Assembly: GCA_020796225.1 (NCBI GenBank)
Contig: CM036774.1
Location: 27,680,791-27,744,790 of the forward strand
Direction of reading: 5' to 3'
Origin: Arion vulgaris
Taxonomy: Eukaryota > Mollusca > Gastropoda > Stylommatophora > Arionidae
DNA: 64,000 bases
Shown here: positions 20,391-31,430 of the stretch, in pieces
Layout: each line of letters opens with the position of its first letter
Position numbering within the stretch: position 1 is the first letter of the stretch
Notes under the pieces: generated by a model
Databases searched by the model: none
Told to the model about the DNA's origin: nothing
Seen by the model: only the letters and a program-made list of their open reading frames with translations
Position numbers and translations under genes: made by a program

Positions 20391-22125
20391 AAATCTCCTA
20401 GCTTCATTGGTCTCGATCATACTCAATTGCTAAATCAACCTGCCTCAATTTGGCTAGAGCGAACTGAGCTATTGGTCTCAGGGAAACTACCTAATAAATT
20501 TAAATGGTTCGTAGAAAATCGGATGGCTAGCTTCATTTGTAGGCACTATCAATTGTCTTAGTACAATCGCTCTTTGGTTCTAGATCAATATCAATGCTCA
20601 ACAAAGCCATTGTCTTAACAACGTGCTCAATTGGCTCAGATTCAAAAAATTTTTAGAAGATGTAGCAAGATCTGGAGTGAATAGGCAGATTTGTTCGATA
20701 ACTCCTCAATTTGGATTCTGACAACGTCACGCATTTGTGATGTTGATCACTCACTCATTGTGTAATCAACCTACGTCACCATTTGGTTTTGATCAACTCA
20801 GCCTAATTTGGTTTGACAACCAGTCACCATTTGGTGTTGACAACGTCACGCATTGTGTGGTTCTGATCAACGTCACGCATTTGGTTTAGATAGAAAGTCC
20901 AATATGGTTACTAACAACCTAGCCTCAATTCAATTGTTATGATAATAATTAGCCTCAATTTTTCTAATCAACACGCACCAACCAGACACAACACACCCAA
21001 TTTCAGATCAACTAGCTCAATGTCATATAACTATATTTGTTCTTATCCCTTTGTCTTTGTTCTTGTAAAGATCAATGTTCTTAGATCTACTCTTTGTGAT
21101 ATGTTTGATCTTGGTCCAAGAACTTAGTCTCACATTGGTTTGATCAGCACCTAATGCTCAGATCAACTTTAGTCTCAGCATCCGATTTCAGCCAAACCTC
21201 CTTATGTCGCCTCTTGACAACATGCATTGGTCTAGATAACAGTGTTCATTTTCTAATCAAATTTGGGCTCGATCAAGCTCAATTGGTCTCAGATAACCTA
21301 TCAATTTGATTCACATAATACTCAATACGAATCAACCTAGCACTAATTATAGACTGCAGAAATACACTCTACATATTGTCCATATCGAACCACACTCATA
21401 TTTGGTTCTAATCAATATATATTTATATTTATTATACACTAGCACCACATGGCTTAGATAACCTAGCCTCATTGGTTCTCAGATAATGTCAATTTGGTTG
21501 CTATGTCAAAGTCTCAACTGGCCATCACACTAGCCTCAGATTGGTTCTTGAGACAACTAGCCTACATTATGGTAATGATCAATGTCATGATGGTCTAGTC
21601 AACGTGCAATTTGGAGATAACAAACTCAATTTGTTCTAGATCAACCTGAGTCAAATGGACTGCAGATCGATAGTCATCAATGCTAAACAACTACCTAATT
21701 AAGGTTCTTAAATCAACCTAGTACTCAAATGCTGTCTCAGATCAACCTACGTCTGTCAATAACTAGCCTCTTTCTTTGATCAACCTAGCTAACTATGGCT
21801 GTAGATCAACTAGCCTCATTTTCTGAGATCCAGCTTCAACTGGCTTCATAGATCAAACTGCCTCTGGAGACAACCTAGCTTCAATTTGGCTGTCAAACCA
21901 TAATTGCTGCTCTCTGAAACCCGTTTCAAGGATTCTATAACTTGCCTGCTTCAATTGTCAGATTAGATAGCTAGAATATGGAAGATCAATAGTGTAATGG
22001 ATTCTCAATCAGCCTAGCTTTCATTTTCTCAGTAATATTCAATTTAGTTCTCCTCGAATATATTGGTAAAACCTGACCATAATTGGTCTAATCAGACTTA
22101 GCCTCAAGGCCCCAACTCGAGCTCA
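20391..22125. other. Mixed block: 28-bp satellite blended with a copy of 23020-24745
   Basis: The block alternates short satellite pieces (TCAATTTGG, AGATCAAC) with pieces matching the flank at 23020-24745 in the same order and at a near-constant offset of about 2.6 kb. Examples: GTAGAAAATCGGATG (20511) against 23153, ACAATCGCTCT (20563) against 23204, TTTGTGATATGTTTGATCTT (21093) against 23699, TTTCAGCCAAACCTCCTTA near 21187 against 23803, AACTGGCCATCACAC (21516) against 24137, TGCTCTCTGAAAC (21908) against 24522. No gene here. Most likely a false consensus built from misaligned reads. Confidence 0.85.
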
Positions 22126-23016
22126 ATTTGGTTAGATCAACTAGCCTCAATTTGGTTCTTAATCAATCTAGCTCAATTTGGTTCTTAGATCAATTAGCTC
22201 AATTTGGTCTTAAATCAACCAGCCTCAATTGGTTCTCAGATCAACTTAGCCTCAATTTGGTTCTTAAATCAACCTAGCCTCAATTTGGTTCTTAGATCAA
22301 CTTAGCCTCAATTTGGTTCTTAAATCAACCTAGCCTCAATTTGGTTCTTAGATCAACCTAGCCTCAATTTGGTTCTTAGATCAACCTAGCTTCAATTTGG
22401 TTCTCAGATCAACTTAGCCTCAATTTGGTTCTTAAATCAACCTAGCCTCAATTTGGTTCTTAGATCAACTTAGCCTCAATTTGGTTCTTAAATCAACCTA
22501 GCCTCAATTTGGTTCTTAGATCAACCTAGCCTCAATTTGGTTCTTAGATCAACCTAGCTTCAATTTGGTTCTCAGATCAACCTAGCCTCAATTTGGTTCT
22601 CAGATCAACCTAGCTTCAATTTGGTTCTTAGGTCAACCTAGCCTCAATTTGTTTCTCAGATCAACCTAGCCTCAATTTGGTTCTTAGATCAACTTAGCCT
22701 CAATTTGGTTCTTAGATCAACCTAGCCTCAATTTGGTTCTTAGATCAACCTAGCCTCAATTTGGTTCTCAGATCAACCTAGCTTCAATTTGGTTCTCAGA
22801 TCAACCTAGCCTCAATTTGGTTCTCAGATCAACTTAGCCTCAATTTGGTTCTTAGATCAACTTAGCCTCAATTTGGTTCTCAGATCAACCTAGCCTCAAT
22901 TTGGTTCTTAAATCAACCTAGCCTCAATTTGGTTCTCAGATCAACCTAGCCTCAATTTGGTTCTTAGAACAACCTAGCCTCAATTTGGTTCTTAGATCAA
23001 CCTAGCCTCAATTTGG
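22126..23016. repeat. 28-bp satellite array, second block (about 32 copies)
   Basis: The same unit as 19140-20390, becoming regular again from about 22200 and ending cleanly at the SINE-like copy at 23017. Confidence 0.95.
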
Positions 23017-23292
23017 AAGCAGCGAATCGTCCGTATGTTGCACGGGCTCGCATGGGGAGCAAAGAAAAGTAACCCTGCGACATACAAGGCATGTCGTAAG
23101 AGGCGACTGAGGTAGGGGTCTATGGAAGCTACCCTAATAAATAAAGAGTGTCGTAGAAATCGGATGTGCTAGTCTATTTGTAGGCACAGAATTGACACAA
23201 CGTACAATCGCTCTTAGGCTCAGATCATATATAAATCACAAAGAGTTGTTTAACAAGTGGTCGGTATGGAGAGTTCAAAGAAGATGAAGAAG
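23017..23292 (+). repeat. SINE-like family A, near-complete copy
   Basis: Carries CGTATGTTGCACGGGCTCGC, AAGGCATGTCGTAAGAGGCG, ACTGAGGTAGGGGTCTA, GTACAATCGCTCTTAGGCTC and ATCACAAAGAGTTGTTT, ending in AAAGAAGATGAAGAAGA. No open frame of note. It follows the satellite array directly. Confidence 0.8.
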
Positions 23293-23324
23293 ATGGTAGC
23301 AGAGAAATACTGGAAAGTGAATGG

Positions 23325-23475
23325 GACAGATTTGATGTTGACCACGTCACGCATTGTGTGATGTTGACTACGTCACATATTGTGTGATGTTGACTACGTC
23401 ACGCATTGTGTAATGTTGACCACGTCACGCATTGTGTGATGTTGACTACGTCACGCATTGTGTGATGTTGGTAGA
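23325..23475. repeat. 25-bp array, about five copies
   Basis: Units GTTGACTACGTCACGCATTG plus TGTGAT. Each contains TACGTCA, close to a CRE/ATF-type site, but as part of an array this may be chance. Confidence 0.85.
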
Positions 23476-23573
23476 AGAGAACAAATATGGTAGTAACAAC
23501 ATTACCCACCCAATATACAACTTGTTATGATAAGTAATTATGAACTTACACATTCTTTACACATACAGACACG

Positions 23574-23611
<38 letters not shown>

Positions 23612-23654
23612 ATATATACAGGTGCACACGTACATACAAACATATATACATATA

Positions 23655-23908
23655 TTTCTTCTTCTTTGCGTTCGTTCTTTAGACCAATTTTAATCACTCT
23701 TTGTGATATGTTTGATCTTTGCAAGAACGTGTATACGTTGCACATTGGTTTGGTAGGCACCTAATCGCATAGACTTCTACACGTTTAGTACATGCGCATC
23801 GATTTCAGCCAAACCTCCTTAGTCGCCTCTTACCACATGCATGGCAGGTAACAGTGATTCTATTCTTTACATCCAAATTTGGGCCTCGGTAACCACTCGG
23901 GCGATATA
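23655..23908 (-). repeat. SINE-like family B copy
   Basis: Antisense to the copy at 54898-55150. It carries ATATGTTTGATCTTTGC, GATTTCAGCCAAACCTCC, GTCGCCTCTTACCACATGC and CCAAATTTGGGCC before GTAACCACTCGGGCG. A (CA)n run (23570-23610) lies at its 3'-tail side. No coding potential. Confidence 0.8.
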
Positions 23909-24309
23909 CATATACATATATACATATACCAATACGAACACACATAGATATCTATAGACATGCAGAAATACACATCTACATATTGACACATATGCGTATA
24001 CCCACACATACATATTCTCGTATAACATATATATATATATATATATTATACATATACAAACACATACACACACATGCGCTGAGTACCTGGGTATCTGTTG
24101 TAAGATAATGTCGAGATTGGGGCAATGTGAAAGCTGAACTGGCCATCACACAGCAGATAACAGATGACGCACGAGACAGTAGATAACATTAATGATAATG
24201 ATGATGATGATGATGGGTCTGTGCATCGTGCGGTGGGAGAAAACAAAACTCAAGTTTGCTAGCTACAACACATGAGCATGAGAACTGCAGAGCGGATGGA
24301 GCATACAAG
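23909..24309. other. Non-coding stretch with ACATAC and GAT tracts
   Basis: Short ACATATATACATATAC tracts, (AT)n at about 24027-24047 and (GAT)n at 24197-24216. No gene seen. Confidence 0.6.
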
Positions 24310-24545
24310 CTACAACTACTTACATATGAATATAAAGGTTCAACTACAGCTGTACATAAATAGCTGCTTCTGAGACTCTTAACTGGCTGTACATAATAGC
24401 TGCTTCTGAGACGTTAACTACGGCTGTACATAAATAGCTGCTCTCTGAGACTCCGTTAACTACGGCTGTACATAAATAGCTGCCTCGAGACTCCGTTAAC
24501 TACGGCTGTACATAAATAGCTGCTCTCTGAAACTCCGTTTACTGA
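24310..24545. repeat. ~42-bp array, about five copies
   Basis: Unit contains CGGCTGTACATAAATAGCTG and CTTCTGAGACTCCGTTAAC-like sequence, with scattered base losses in the first copies. Confidence 0.85.
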
Positions 24546-24954
24546 AGACATTTATAACTGTGCCCGACTGCAAGTACAGGATTAGAAGGGTAGAATATGG
24601 AAGATTGTAGTAGAAGTGGATGTTATCTAGCTAGACTTTCAATCTCCAGGAATTTATGTAAATTTAGTTGTCCTCGATATATTGGTAAACCCGACAATAC
24701 GAGAGCAAACAGACTTGCACCAGCAGGCCCCAATCGTCGGGAGCTGATGAGGGATAGGAGTGACGTCCTTTTGTTACTTATTAATCTTGTCTTGGCATAT
24801 TACAAATAATCTTTGAGGTTAATCGAACATCAATCTACTCTCTGACACATGCAGAACGATGTGTTATGTCCTATAGTACACACTGACAAACTGGGTGTTA
24901 TATAATACACACTGACACAATACAAACTAGAAACCGATGTACGACGTCTGTCTC
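24546..24954. other. Non-coding unique stretch
   Basis: No repeat family or domain recognised. It matters because pieces of it recur, blended with satellite, at about 21930-22125. Confidence 0.6.
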
Positions 24955-25080
24955 AGTGTTTGGCACATTCACCTACGTGGCTAGTCGCTGTATTGTCTAC
25001 GTGGCTAGTAGCTGTCTTGTTTAGTGTATCTACGTGACTAGTAGCTGTCTTGTCTACGTGGCTAGTAGCTGTCTTGTAAA
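24955..25080. repeat. ~24-bp array
   Basis: TACGTGGCTAGTAGCTGTCT units with variants, four to five copies, one separated by TTTAGTGTATC. Confidence 0.8.
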
Positions 25081-25544
25081 GATGAAAGTTGCCAGGAATA
25101 ACTTGTGTGTTTATTTGTTCCAATTTCGATCCCATTTCCAAGATGACACAGAATTATTTCTAATGTGCGTGTGAAATATCGTCAGTACTCTGGCAGTAAC
25201 AACGTTGAGATTTCAGGAAGCTGTATATAGTGAATCTCGCCATAACTCATTATTTCTTACACTTAATCCGAGGTTCTGTGATCTTTCTTTCCTTTTCAGG
25301 ATCGTTATTTCGTGTTTAATGACGTCAGAAGATTTTACTACTGAACATTGGCAGGTCACATGAATAGATTAGTCATATAGTTCATAGTTCATATGTATGG
25401 TTCTTACTTCACTGCAACGGGTCACCCCATAATTTCTCCGTTCCTGTGCCAACGAAAATCACACGAAATGCTAACAACTGTATATTACTCATATTTGTTA
25501 TACTAATTAACCTTTCCACTGATGGCAAATGCTATTTTATCAAC
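25081..25544. other. Non-coding unique stretch
   Basis: I see no gene or recognisable repeat. It borders the 3' end of the - strand LINE fragment that follows. Confidence 0.6.
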
Positions 25545-26350
25545 TCTGATGATCAATCAATCAAGTGTCATGCCAGCCGGCGTAGGCGATCATGGCTCTC
25601 CACAACTCTCTTTCTCCTTGGTGCATGTAATCAGTTCTGACGTCAATCTTTTGTCGAACCATGATGTCAGGTCATCCAACATCTTCTCACTGTCTTCCCC
25701 ATCTCTTATTCCCTGAATGTCACCTGTTGTCACCAAATGTTCTAAACCTTGTCTTCGCATTATATAGCCGAAGAACCTTGATTGTCTGATTCTTATTCTT
25801 TCGATAATGTTTCTTTGACTGCAATAAAACATTATCATTTGTTTTCTTGGCTGTCCATGGAATTTTCAACATTCTTCTGTAAAACCACATCTATGTGGCT
25901 TCCAATGATCGTATTGATTGTTTGTTCATTGTCCATGATTCGCTGCCATACATAAGTTTTGGTTCAATACAGCACTGGAGTACTCGTTTTCGCAATGTCA
26001 TTGGTTGTGAATTCACGCATAGTGTTTTTCATTTTCATAAAAGCTGCTTTCACTTGAGCTATTCTACTCCTAATCTCTGTTGTACATCTTCCATCTGATG
26101 TTAGGAATGTTCCCAGATACTTGAATCGATGGATTTTTTTTAGTGTTGTGTTATTTATTTTGATATTACATGTTGGTGTTTCCGGTTTCTTGGAGATAAC
26201 CATAACCTCTGTTTTCTTTATATTCATGCTTAATTCTTTCTGTTCACTTTCTCTGACTAATATGTCTGATGTTTTGATGATATCTTTGTTTAAAGTTGAA
26301 ACTTCCGTCCTACCCCATCCCTCCCCCACCCCCGAGAATTGTATCGGCAA
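25545..26350 (-). pseudogene. LINE 3' fragment (RT palm end to C-terminus)
   Basis: On the - strand an open stretch (25964-26350) reads LSMNIKKTEVMVISKK, IKINNTTLKKIHRFKYLGTF and LTSDGRCTTEIRSRIAQVKA: the segment after the FADD box of a non-LTR reverse transcriptase (K-T-E and FKYLG motifs). Further pieces in other frames include RIRIRQSRFFGYIMRRQGLE, which corresponds to the usual R-x-x-FGH-RR box. Frameshifts and a stop within the region. A different family from the MNIKWNEF and KRHEGL fragments. Confidence 0.85.
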
Positions 26351-26439
26351 CGTTGAATTATTATCTGATGTGATAAATGAAGAGATAAATATTTATCTCT
26401 TCCAAATTACATTTGTTTACATAAACTATATGTGCCATG

Positions 26440-27115
26440 ACGTATTTCCTCTCTCCGTTTCTCCTGGAGCATATGACCTCAATAATTGTTGGTCACTTTT
26501 CCTGGACTCTGCAATAATTGTTGGCCACTTTCCTGGACTCTGCAATAATTGTTGGTCACTTTTCCTGGACTCTGCAATAATTGTTGGTCACTTTTCCTGG
26601 ACTCTGGCTGTTTTGTTGATGGTCTCCCAGGATAGTCCAGCATACTTCAGTTTCTCAAGAAGGATCCGCTTCTAGGCCTGTTTAGGAAATTCTTTCCATT
26701 TTCCTGTGGTTCCATTAATACCCTTTTAGTGACACTCAGCGTGTGTTTCACGTATCCAACCCATCGCCATGTGTCATCTTAACCTACTCATCACGGTTCA
26801 TGATCTGTTTATAACTGTCTGTGTTTCCATCTTAGTCTGAGCATACGTCAAAACAATGTTGACAAAGTCTGAGTCTTTTTGTGGTAATTTGGTGACTCGC
26901 CACGTTTCCGAGCCATACAGCAACACAGATTTCACATTTGTATTTAAATTGGTGACTCACCACGTTGTCTGAGCCATACAGCAACACAGATTTCACATTT
27001 GTATTTAACTTGGTGACTCGCCATGTTGTCTGAGCCATACAGCAACACAGATTTCACATTTGAACTGAATATCCTGAACTTTGTTGTAGTGGAGATGTAG
27101 TAGATGTTCACACTG
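26440..27115 (-). pseudogene. LINE 3' fragment containing two internal tandem expansions
   Basis: On the - strand it contains FRIFSSNVKSVLLYGSDN, then a ~66-bp unit repeated three times so that VLLYGSDN recurs (26880-27060), then pieces resembling RWVGYVKHTLS and AGLSWETINK. Near the 3' end a ~32-bp unit with AATAATTGTTGGTCACTTTT is repeated four times (26478-26605). Stops and frame breaks throughout. A common LINE C-terminus otherwise. Confidence 0.75.
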
Positions 27116-27269
27116 TCTGAAGGATAGCAAAGACTTGACATAATGTGTGAACAAATGTGAAAGAATGAGTTCACCAGTCACATGATTGTTGTCTGTAGGA
27201 ATATTGGTTAAACCATTAATTATAGAAAACAAAGAAGAAGATGAGAATAAGATTTCAACGAGCATACCT

Positions 27270-27545
27270 TCTTCTTCTTCTTCGAACGCTCCTTATCGAC
27301 CACTTGTTAAACTACTCTTTGTGATGTGTATGTGATCTGAGCCTAAGAGCGATTTACGTTGTGCCAGTTATGCGCCTACAAGTAGGTCAGTTCATCCGAT
27401 TTATGCGACGCTTTTAATTTACTAGGGTAGCTTCCTAGACCCCTACCTCAGTCGCCTCTTACGACATGCCTTGTAGGTCGCAGTGGTATTATTCTTTGCT
27501 CCCCTTGCGAGCCCCAGCAACATACGGGCTCGAGTGAATACCAAC
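27270..27545 (-). repeat. SINE-like family A, near-complete antisense copy
   Basis: Starts with TTCTTCTTCTTCGAACGCTC (complement of the GAA tail) and contains ACTACTCTTTGTGATGTG, CCTCAGTCGCCTCTTACGAC, GCTCCCCTTGCGAGCCCCAG and CAACATACGGGCTCGAG. At about 275 bp it is the best preserved copy with 23017-23292 and 57335-57580. Confidence 0.8.
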
Positions 27546-27772
27546 CAATCAGAGTTGACCAAGAAGCAATTTTACTTCAAAGTATTGTTCTTGGAATAAA
27601 CGAGTAGGAATCGAAGAGGAAACCGCTGTTCCTGAAGTAATGTGTGTTTAATAAGATGTGCTGATCCAAAGGTCTTAGATATGGAAACCACGTTGGAGAC
27701 TTATTGCGCAATACGCTTTACTTATTGTACACATAGAAACAAAGAATAGATCTATCTTCTTCTGCGTTCTCA

Positions 27773-28220
27773 CTAGATTAAGATTTCGGATTCTCTAATA
27801 AAGGCAGCCGCCTGCCTCAGATTATCAGCCACGCCATACAGTTTCTTTGCGTTCTCACTGATGGGATTTAGTTCTAAAAGGGCAGCCGCCTGCCTCAGAT
27901 TATCAGCCACTATACAGCTTGTCTTGGATGCTAGTGTAAGGGCCCATCTTTTTCTCAAGTCTGCATACTGGGGCAGTTCTGTAGGATATAATTCCTATGA
28001 TTTCTGCTTCCCGTTTGTGCCGACCTCTTCCTGCAGTAAGTTTTGGCCACCCTCGTGATGGTAGTTCTGACATTCTTACTGCTTGGCTAAATCTCCGAAG
28101 CAGATTGGCGACCGTAGAATCCGTTATCCCATTTCTCATTGTGAGGGGTCTTTGCACCATGTTATGCGCCTTATAGACTGGTGCATCTGTTTTCTGCAAG
28201 CATTTGTTTCGGGTTAGCAT
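27773..28220 (-). other. Unrecognised decayed coding-like region with an internal duplication
   Basis: Two overlapping - strand open stretches (27773-27958 and 27903-28220) encode ADNLRQAAALLELNPISEN twice in near-identical form, and RNGITDSTVANLLRRFSQAV. The duplicated DNA unit (GGCAGCCGCCTGCCTCAG) lies at 27804 and 27881. I do not recognise a domain. It lies between SINE copies and is more likely a repeat-element remnant than a host exon. 27546-27772 beside it has nothing recognised. Confidence 0.35.
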
Positions 28221-28225
28221 TCCCT

Positions 28226-28348
28226 AGACACGTGCATCCGATTTCAGCCAAACCTCCTTAATCGCCTCTTACGACATGCGTGGCAGGTAACAGTGGCTCT
28301 ATTCTTTACACCCCAAATTTGGGCCCCGGTAACCACTCGGGTGAACAC
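28226..28348 (-). repeat. SINE-like family B, 5' part
   Basis: Contains GATTTCAGCCAAACCTCCTT, CGCCTCTTACGACATGCGTG, TTCTTTACACCCCAAATTTG and GTAACCACTCGGGTGA. The 3' half of the family (the ATCACAAAGAGTG side) is absent here. Confidence 0.8.
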
Positions 28349-28394
28349 ATTAGATAAAACACTTCTCATATTTTTGGCCGGTATATTAAAATAA

Positions 28395-28830
28395 CAAACT
28401 GTTCCATCATCATCAAATAGCTTGTCTTGAGCAGAACTTTGCCACCCCAACAGTCCTCCAGAATTTCTCTCTCTCATAGGCCAGATGTCCTGCCTCTGCA
28501 TCCGTCATGTTCAAACCATCAGTTACATCCTGAATCCATCTTCTCCGTGATCTTCCTCTTCTTCTCTTTGCCGGTATGCCTCCTTCCATGATGGTCTTCT
28601 CCAGCCCTTAATGTCTTTTTATATGTCCAAAATATCTCAATTTTCTCTTTCTTATTTGTAGCATCAGCCAGTTTTCTTTGATTTTGAGTTCTTTCTGGAT
28701 AGATCTATTTGTTCTCTTCTCTGTCCAAGATATACGAAGAACTCTTCTGTAACACTTTCTGGATAGATCTATTGTTCTCTCTGTATAAGATATACGAAGA
28801 ACTCTTCTGTACACTTCTGATAGATCTATT
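28395..28830 (-). pseudogene. LINE 3' fragment (KRHEGL family)
   Basis: On the - strand it has the RISWTEKRTNRSIQKELKIK, KENWLMLQIRKRKLRYFGH and IKRH segment, then in other frames the GGIPAKR and RRWIQDVTDGLN equivalents. It corresponds to 8628-9187. At its upstream end (about 28740 onward) the first 60 bases have been tandemly expanded. Confidence 0.85.
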
Positions 28831-29385
28831 TGTTCTCTTCTCTGTCAAGATATCGAAGAACTTTTCTGTAACACTTTTTGATAGATCTATTTGTTCTCTT
28901 CTCTGTTCAAGATATACGAAGAACTTTCCTGTTCATGTACAAAGAACTCTTTCTGTCAAGATATACGAAGAACTCTTCTCTGTTCACGATGTTTCAAAGA
29001 ACTCTTCTCTGTCCAAGATATCGAAGAACTCTTCTCTGTCAGATATACGAAGAACTCTTCTCTGTTCAAAATATACAAGAACTCTTCTCTGTTCAGATGT
29101 TAAAGAACTCTTCTCTGTTTACGATGTCAAAGAACTCTTCCTGTCCAAGATATGAAGAACTCTTCTCTGTCCAAGATATCGAGAACTCTTTCTGTTCAAG
29201 ATATACGAAGAACTCTTCTGTAACACTTATATTCGAAAGAACACTTCTGTAACATTTATATTCAAAGAACACTTCTGTAACATTTATATTCAAAGAACAC
29301 TTCTGTAACATTTATATTCAAAGAACACTTCTGTAACACCTATATTCAAATAACACTTCTTAACACTTATATTCAAAAGCACAAC
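28750..29385. repeat. Tandem array expanded from a LINE fragment
   Basis: Left part: units of up to 62 bp with GATAGATCTATTTGTTCTCT and AGATATACGAAGAACTCTTC (the code for the RISWTEKRTNRSIQ segment), progressively shortened to about 30 bp and carrying many base losses. Right part (29218-29385): ~29-bp units CACTTCTGTAACATTTATAT plus TCAAAGAA, from the FEYKCYRRVL segment. Both unit types are adjacent in the parent LINE, so this is local amplification of LINE DNA. Confidence 0.85.
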
Positions 29386-30124
29386 TGTCTCTACCACCAG
29401 TATAATACCGATTTTTAGAGCAGGGTAGGGCACGGAGGTGCGGGGGGCACGGGCATGAGAAATGTAAATGTCGCATGGCTAGTGTAGTCATCGCAAAATT
29501 GTTCAGGTTATGATTGTTTATGCCCCCGACAGAAAAACTCATTGACTTTACAGGGATCGAACACAGGTCTCCCGTATCGATTCTGACAGACATTTCTTGG
29601 CCAGTGTGTAAATTACCTTATAATTTTGGAGTGCCCTTGACCGTAACAAAAACTATCTCACGTGCTTCAGGATGCCCCAATCACCGTTTCTCCGTCTTTA
29701 ACTGGCAGTAAGTCGGGTATCCACTGACTCATTCATGGGAACGCGTCACTAATGTACGAGTCATGAGTCTTGTTGAACACAAATGAAGTATTTCCGTTTG
29801 GGTTCTTGCGATACGTGCAATAATGTTTATTTAACCCTCAGTTTACCAAATGTGTTCCTGATGCCTAGTTAACCCTTAGTTTACCAAGTGTGTTTCTGAT
29901 GCTAGCTAATGTTGACCAATCTAAGAACACACCTGGTCTTCATGTTGTAACAAAGACCATTAATCAGACACACGTTGTTCTAGTTTACATCAGTTACACA
30001 ATAAAGTATTAGTGTCACGTGGTGTGTGAACTTGTTGCACCGTAGTTATGCAGCGCGAGTGTGAGTGTGTGCGTACGTGCGCGTGGTGCGTCGCGTGCGC
30101 GTGTGTCAGTGTGATCTCCCCCTT
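29386..30124. other. Non-coding stretch
   Basis: 29386-29710 contains CACGGGCATGAGAAATGTAA and a TGCCCCCGACAGAAAAACTC block with no match elsewhere in the window. 29834-29900 has a two-copy repeat of TTAACCCTYAGTTTACCAA. 30045-30112 is a GT/CG-rich low-complexity run. No gene seen. Confidence 0.5.
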
Positions 30125-30530
30125 CTCTCGTACCGTTATACGTTACATAGAGCCTACAAGTAATTTATCCATGCAGCTCTGTCCTGGGCAACTCGCCCAA
30201 CTCTTCCATGGAATTAAAACGGGTATTTCTTGCCTCTTTCAGCAAAGTTCGTTTTTGGGTTTCCTGTAGGCTTCCTATCTTTCTTGAACCCTTTGTCTGC
30301 CACTTCAATGCCTGCTTTGGTATTCTTTGATCATTTCTTTCCAGAGTATGCCCAACATATCTCCATCTTCTCCGTCTTATAACAGTTGTCACAAGTGGCT
30401 GACCAGACATTTCTCTAATTTCATCACTTCTCCTGAATTCGTCCTCTTTTATGTTCATTATTTTTCGCAGACATCTATTTTCAAATGCATTCAACTTGCT
30501 TTCTATATCTTTTCCAACTCTATAAATTAG
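30125..30530 (-). pseudogene. LINE 3' fragment (MNIKWNEF family)
   Basis: On the - strand a 122-residue open stretch (30165-30533) reads DIESKLNAFENRCLRKIMNI, DEFRRSDEIREMSGQPLVTT, RRRRWRYVGHTLERNDQRI and ETQKRTLLKEARNTRFNSME. It is diverged from the other copies and truncated on the RT side. (AT)n at 30535-30548 adjoins it. Confidence 0.85.
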
Positions 30531-30589
30531 CAATATATATATATATAATGACCTTTTCGTCTTTACAGATGGTCAATTGGCAAATGTTT

Positions 30590-31201
30590 ACTTTGACAAC
30601 TTCTTAGTTTTCGCTTTTCTCTTGTCGTTCAGCTCATACATAAGTCTCTTCTCAAAAGACTCTGCGCCCTTTCGTAATTGGCTTTCCACACAACTCTGTC
30701 ATCAGCTAGTCTTTCCCATGTGCTGGGATCTATAGAAAAGTTTTTCATTGAGGCTTTGCAGACATCTTTATATCTGAGCAGCGGTCTGCCCTGGTGCCTC
30801 TTCCCCTCCGAAAGTTCACAAAACAACATTTGTTTTAGTATGCGACAAGTTTCCATTCTTCTCACATGTCCCAACCATCTTAGTCGTCTACTGCTGAGCA
30901 TGCCCATGATGGAAGGCAGTTTTGCACGTTGCAGTACTTCAGAGTTGGTTATCTTGTCGTACCACCTGATGTTCATAATCTTGCGGAGACATCGAAGGTG
31001 AAAGATGTTAAGTCTCCTCTCGTGTCTTGAGTAGGCTGTCCATGTTTCTGAGCCATATAGTAAAGAACTAATTACACAGGCTTGATATATTTGAATCTTC
31101 GTCTGCAATGTCAGTTTTGTGTTGTCCCACGCTCGCTTTGATAGTATGCCGAATGTAGTAGCCGCACCCCTACACGAGCGTTGATTTCTTCATCAAGAGA
31201 A
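30590..31201 (-). pseudogene. LINE 3' fragment, best preserved C-terminus (159 residues open)
   Basis: 30629-31108 on the - strand is uninterrupted: YQACVISSLLYGSETWTAYS, LRCLRKIMNIRWYDKITNSE, SRRLRWLGHVRRMETCRI, GKRHQGRPLLRYKDVCKASM and ERLADDRVVWKANYERAQSL. This is the complete segment from the LLYGSETW box to the protein end. Upstream pieces (EINARVGAA, FGILSKRAWDNTK) run to about 31201 with one frame break. It ends only about 50 bases before the splice acceptor of the first receptor exon. Confidence 0.85.
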
Positions 31202-31250
31202 AGGCTTTTATATATATATATATTCCACACTTCCTTTATATTCCTTACAG

Positions 31251-31430
31251 CTTGTTATGGTACATCCTTTGGATTCGCCAACAATGCCGACGCCACAACT
31301 AGGTATGAGAAGTACAAGAATCTGTACACCAACTGTACATATGTGTCCGGTAACCTGGAGATTGTCTTTATTGATGAGATTGACAGCAGCTTTGATATGA
31401 GCTTTCTCTCCAACATCAAAGAAGTTACAG
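31251..31430 (+). CDS. EGFR: EGFR exon: start of L domain I
   Basis: Acceptor TTCCTTACAG ends at 31250; donor ACAG|GTGAGA. The exon starts with two bases that finish a codon (phase in 2, phase out 1). It reads CYGTSFGFANN, then NCTYVSGNLEI and MSFLSNIKEVT, the leucine-rich beta-helix start of the first ligand-binding domain, equivalent to the CQGTS to FLKTIQEV part of EGFR. NCT is a possible N-glycosylation site. The ATG-led open stretch that starts at 31181 is intronic upstream of 31251, so no real start codon lies here; the signal peptide must come from an upstream exon. Confidence 0.93.

Noticed and set aside
23325..23475. Cluster of CRE-like TACGTCA sites as an enhancer
   Set aside because: The motif is part of a 25-bp tandem unit, so its repetition is explained by the array; no independent support for regulation.
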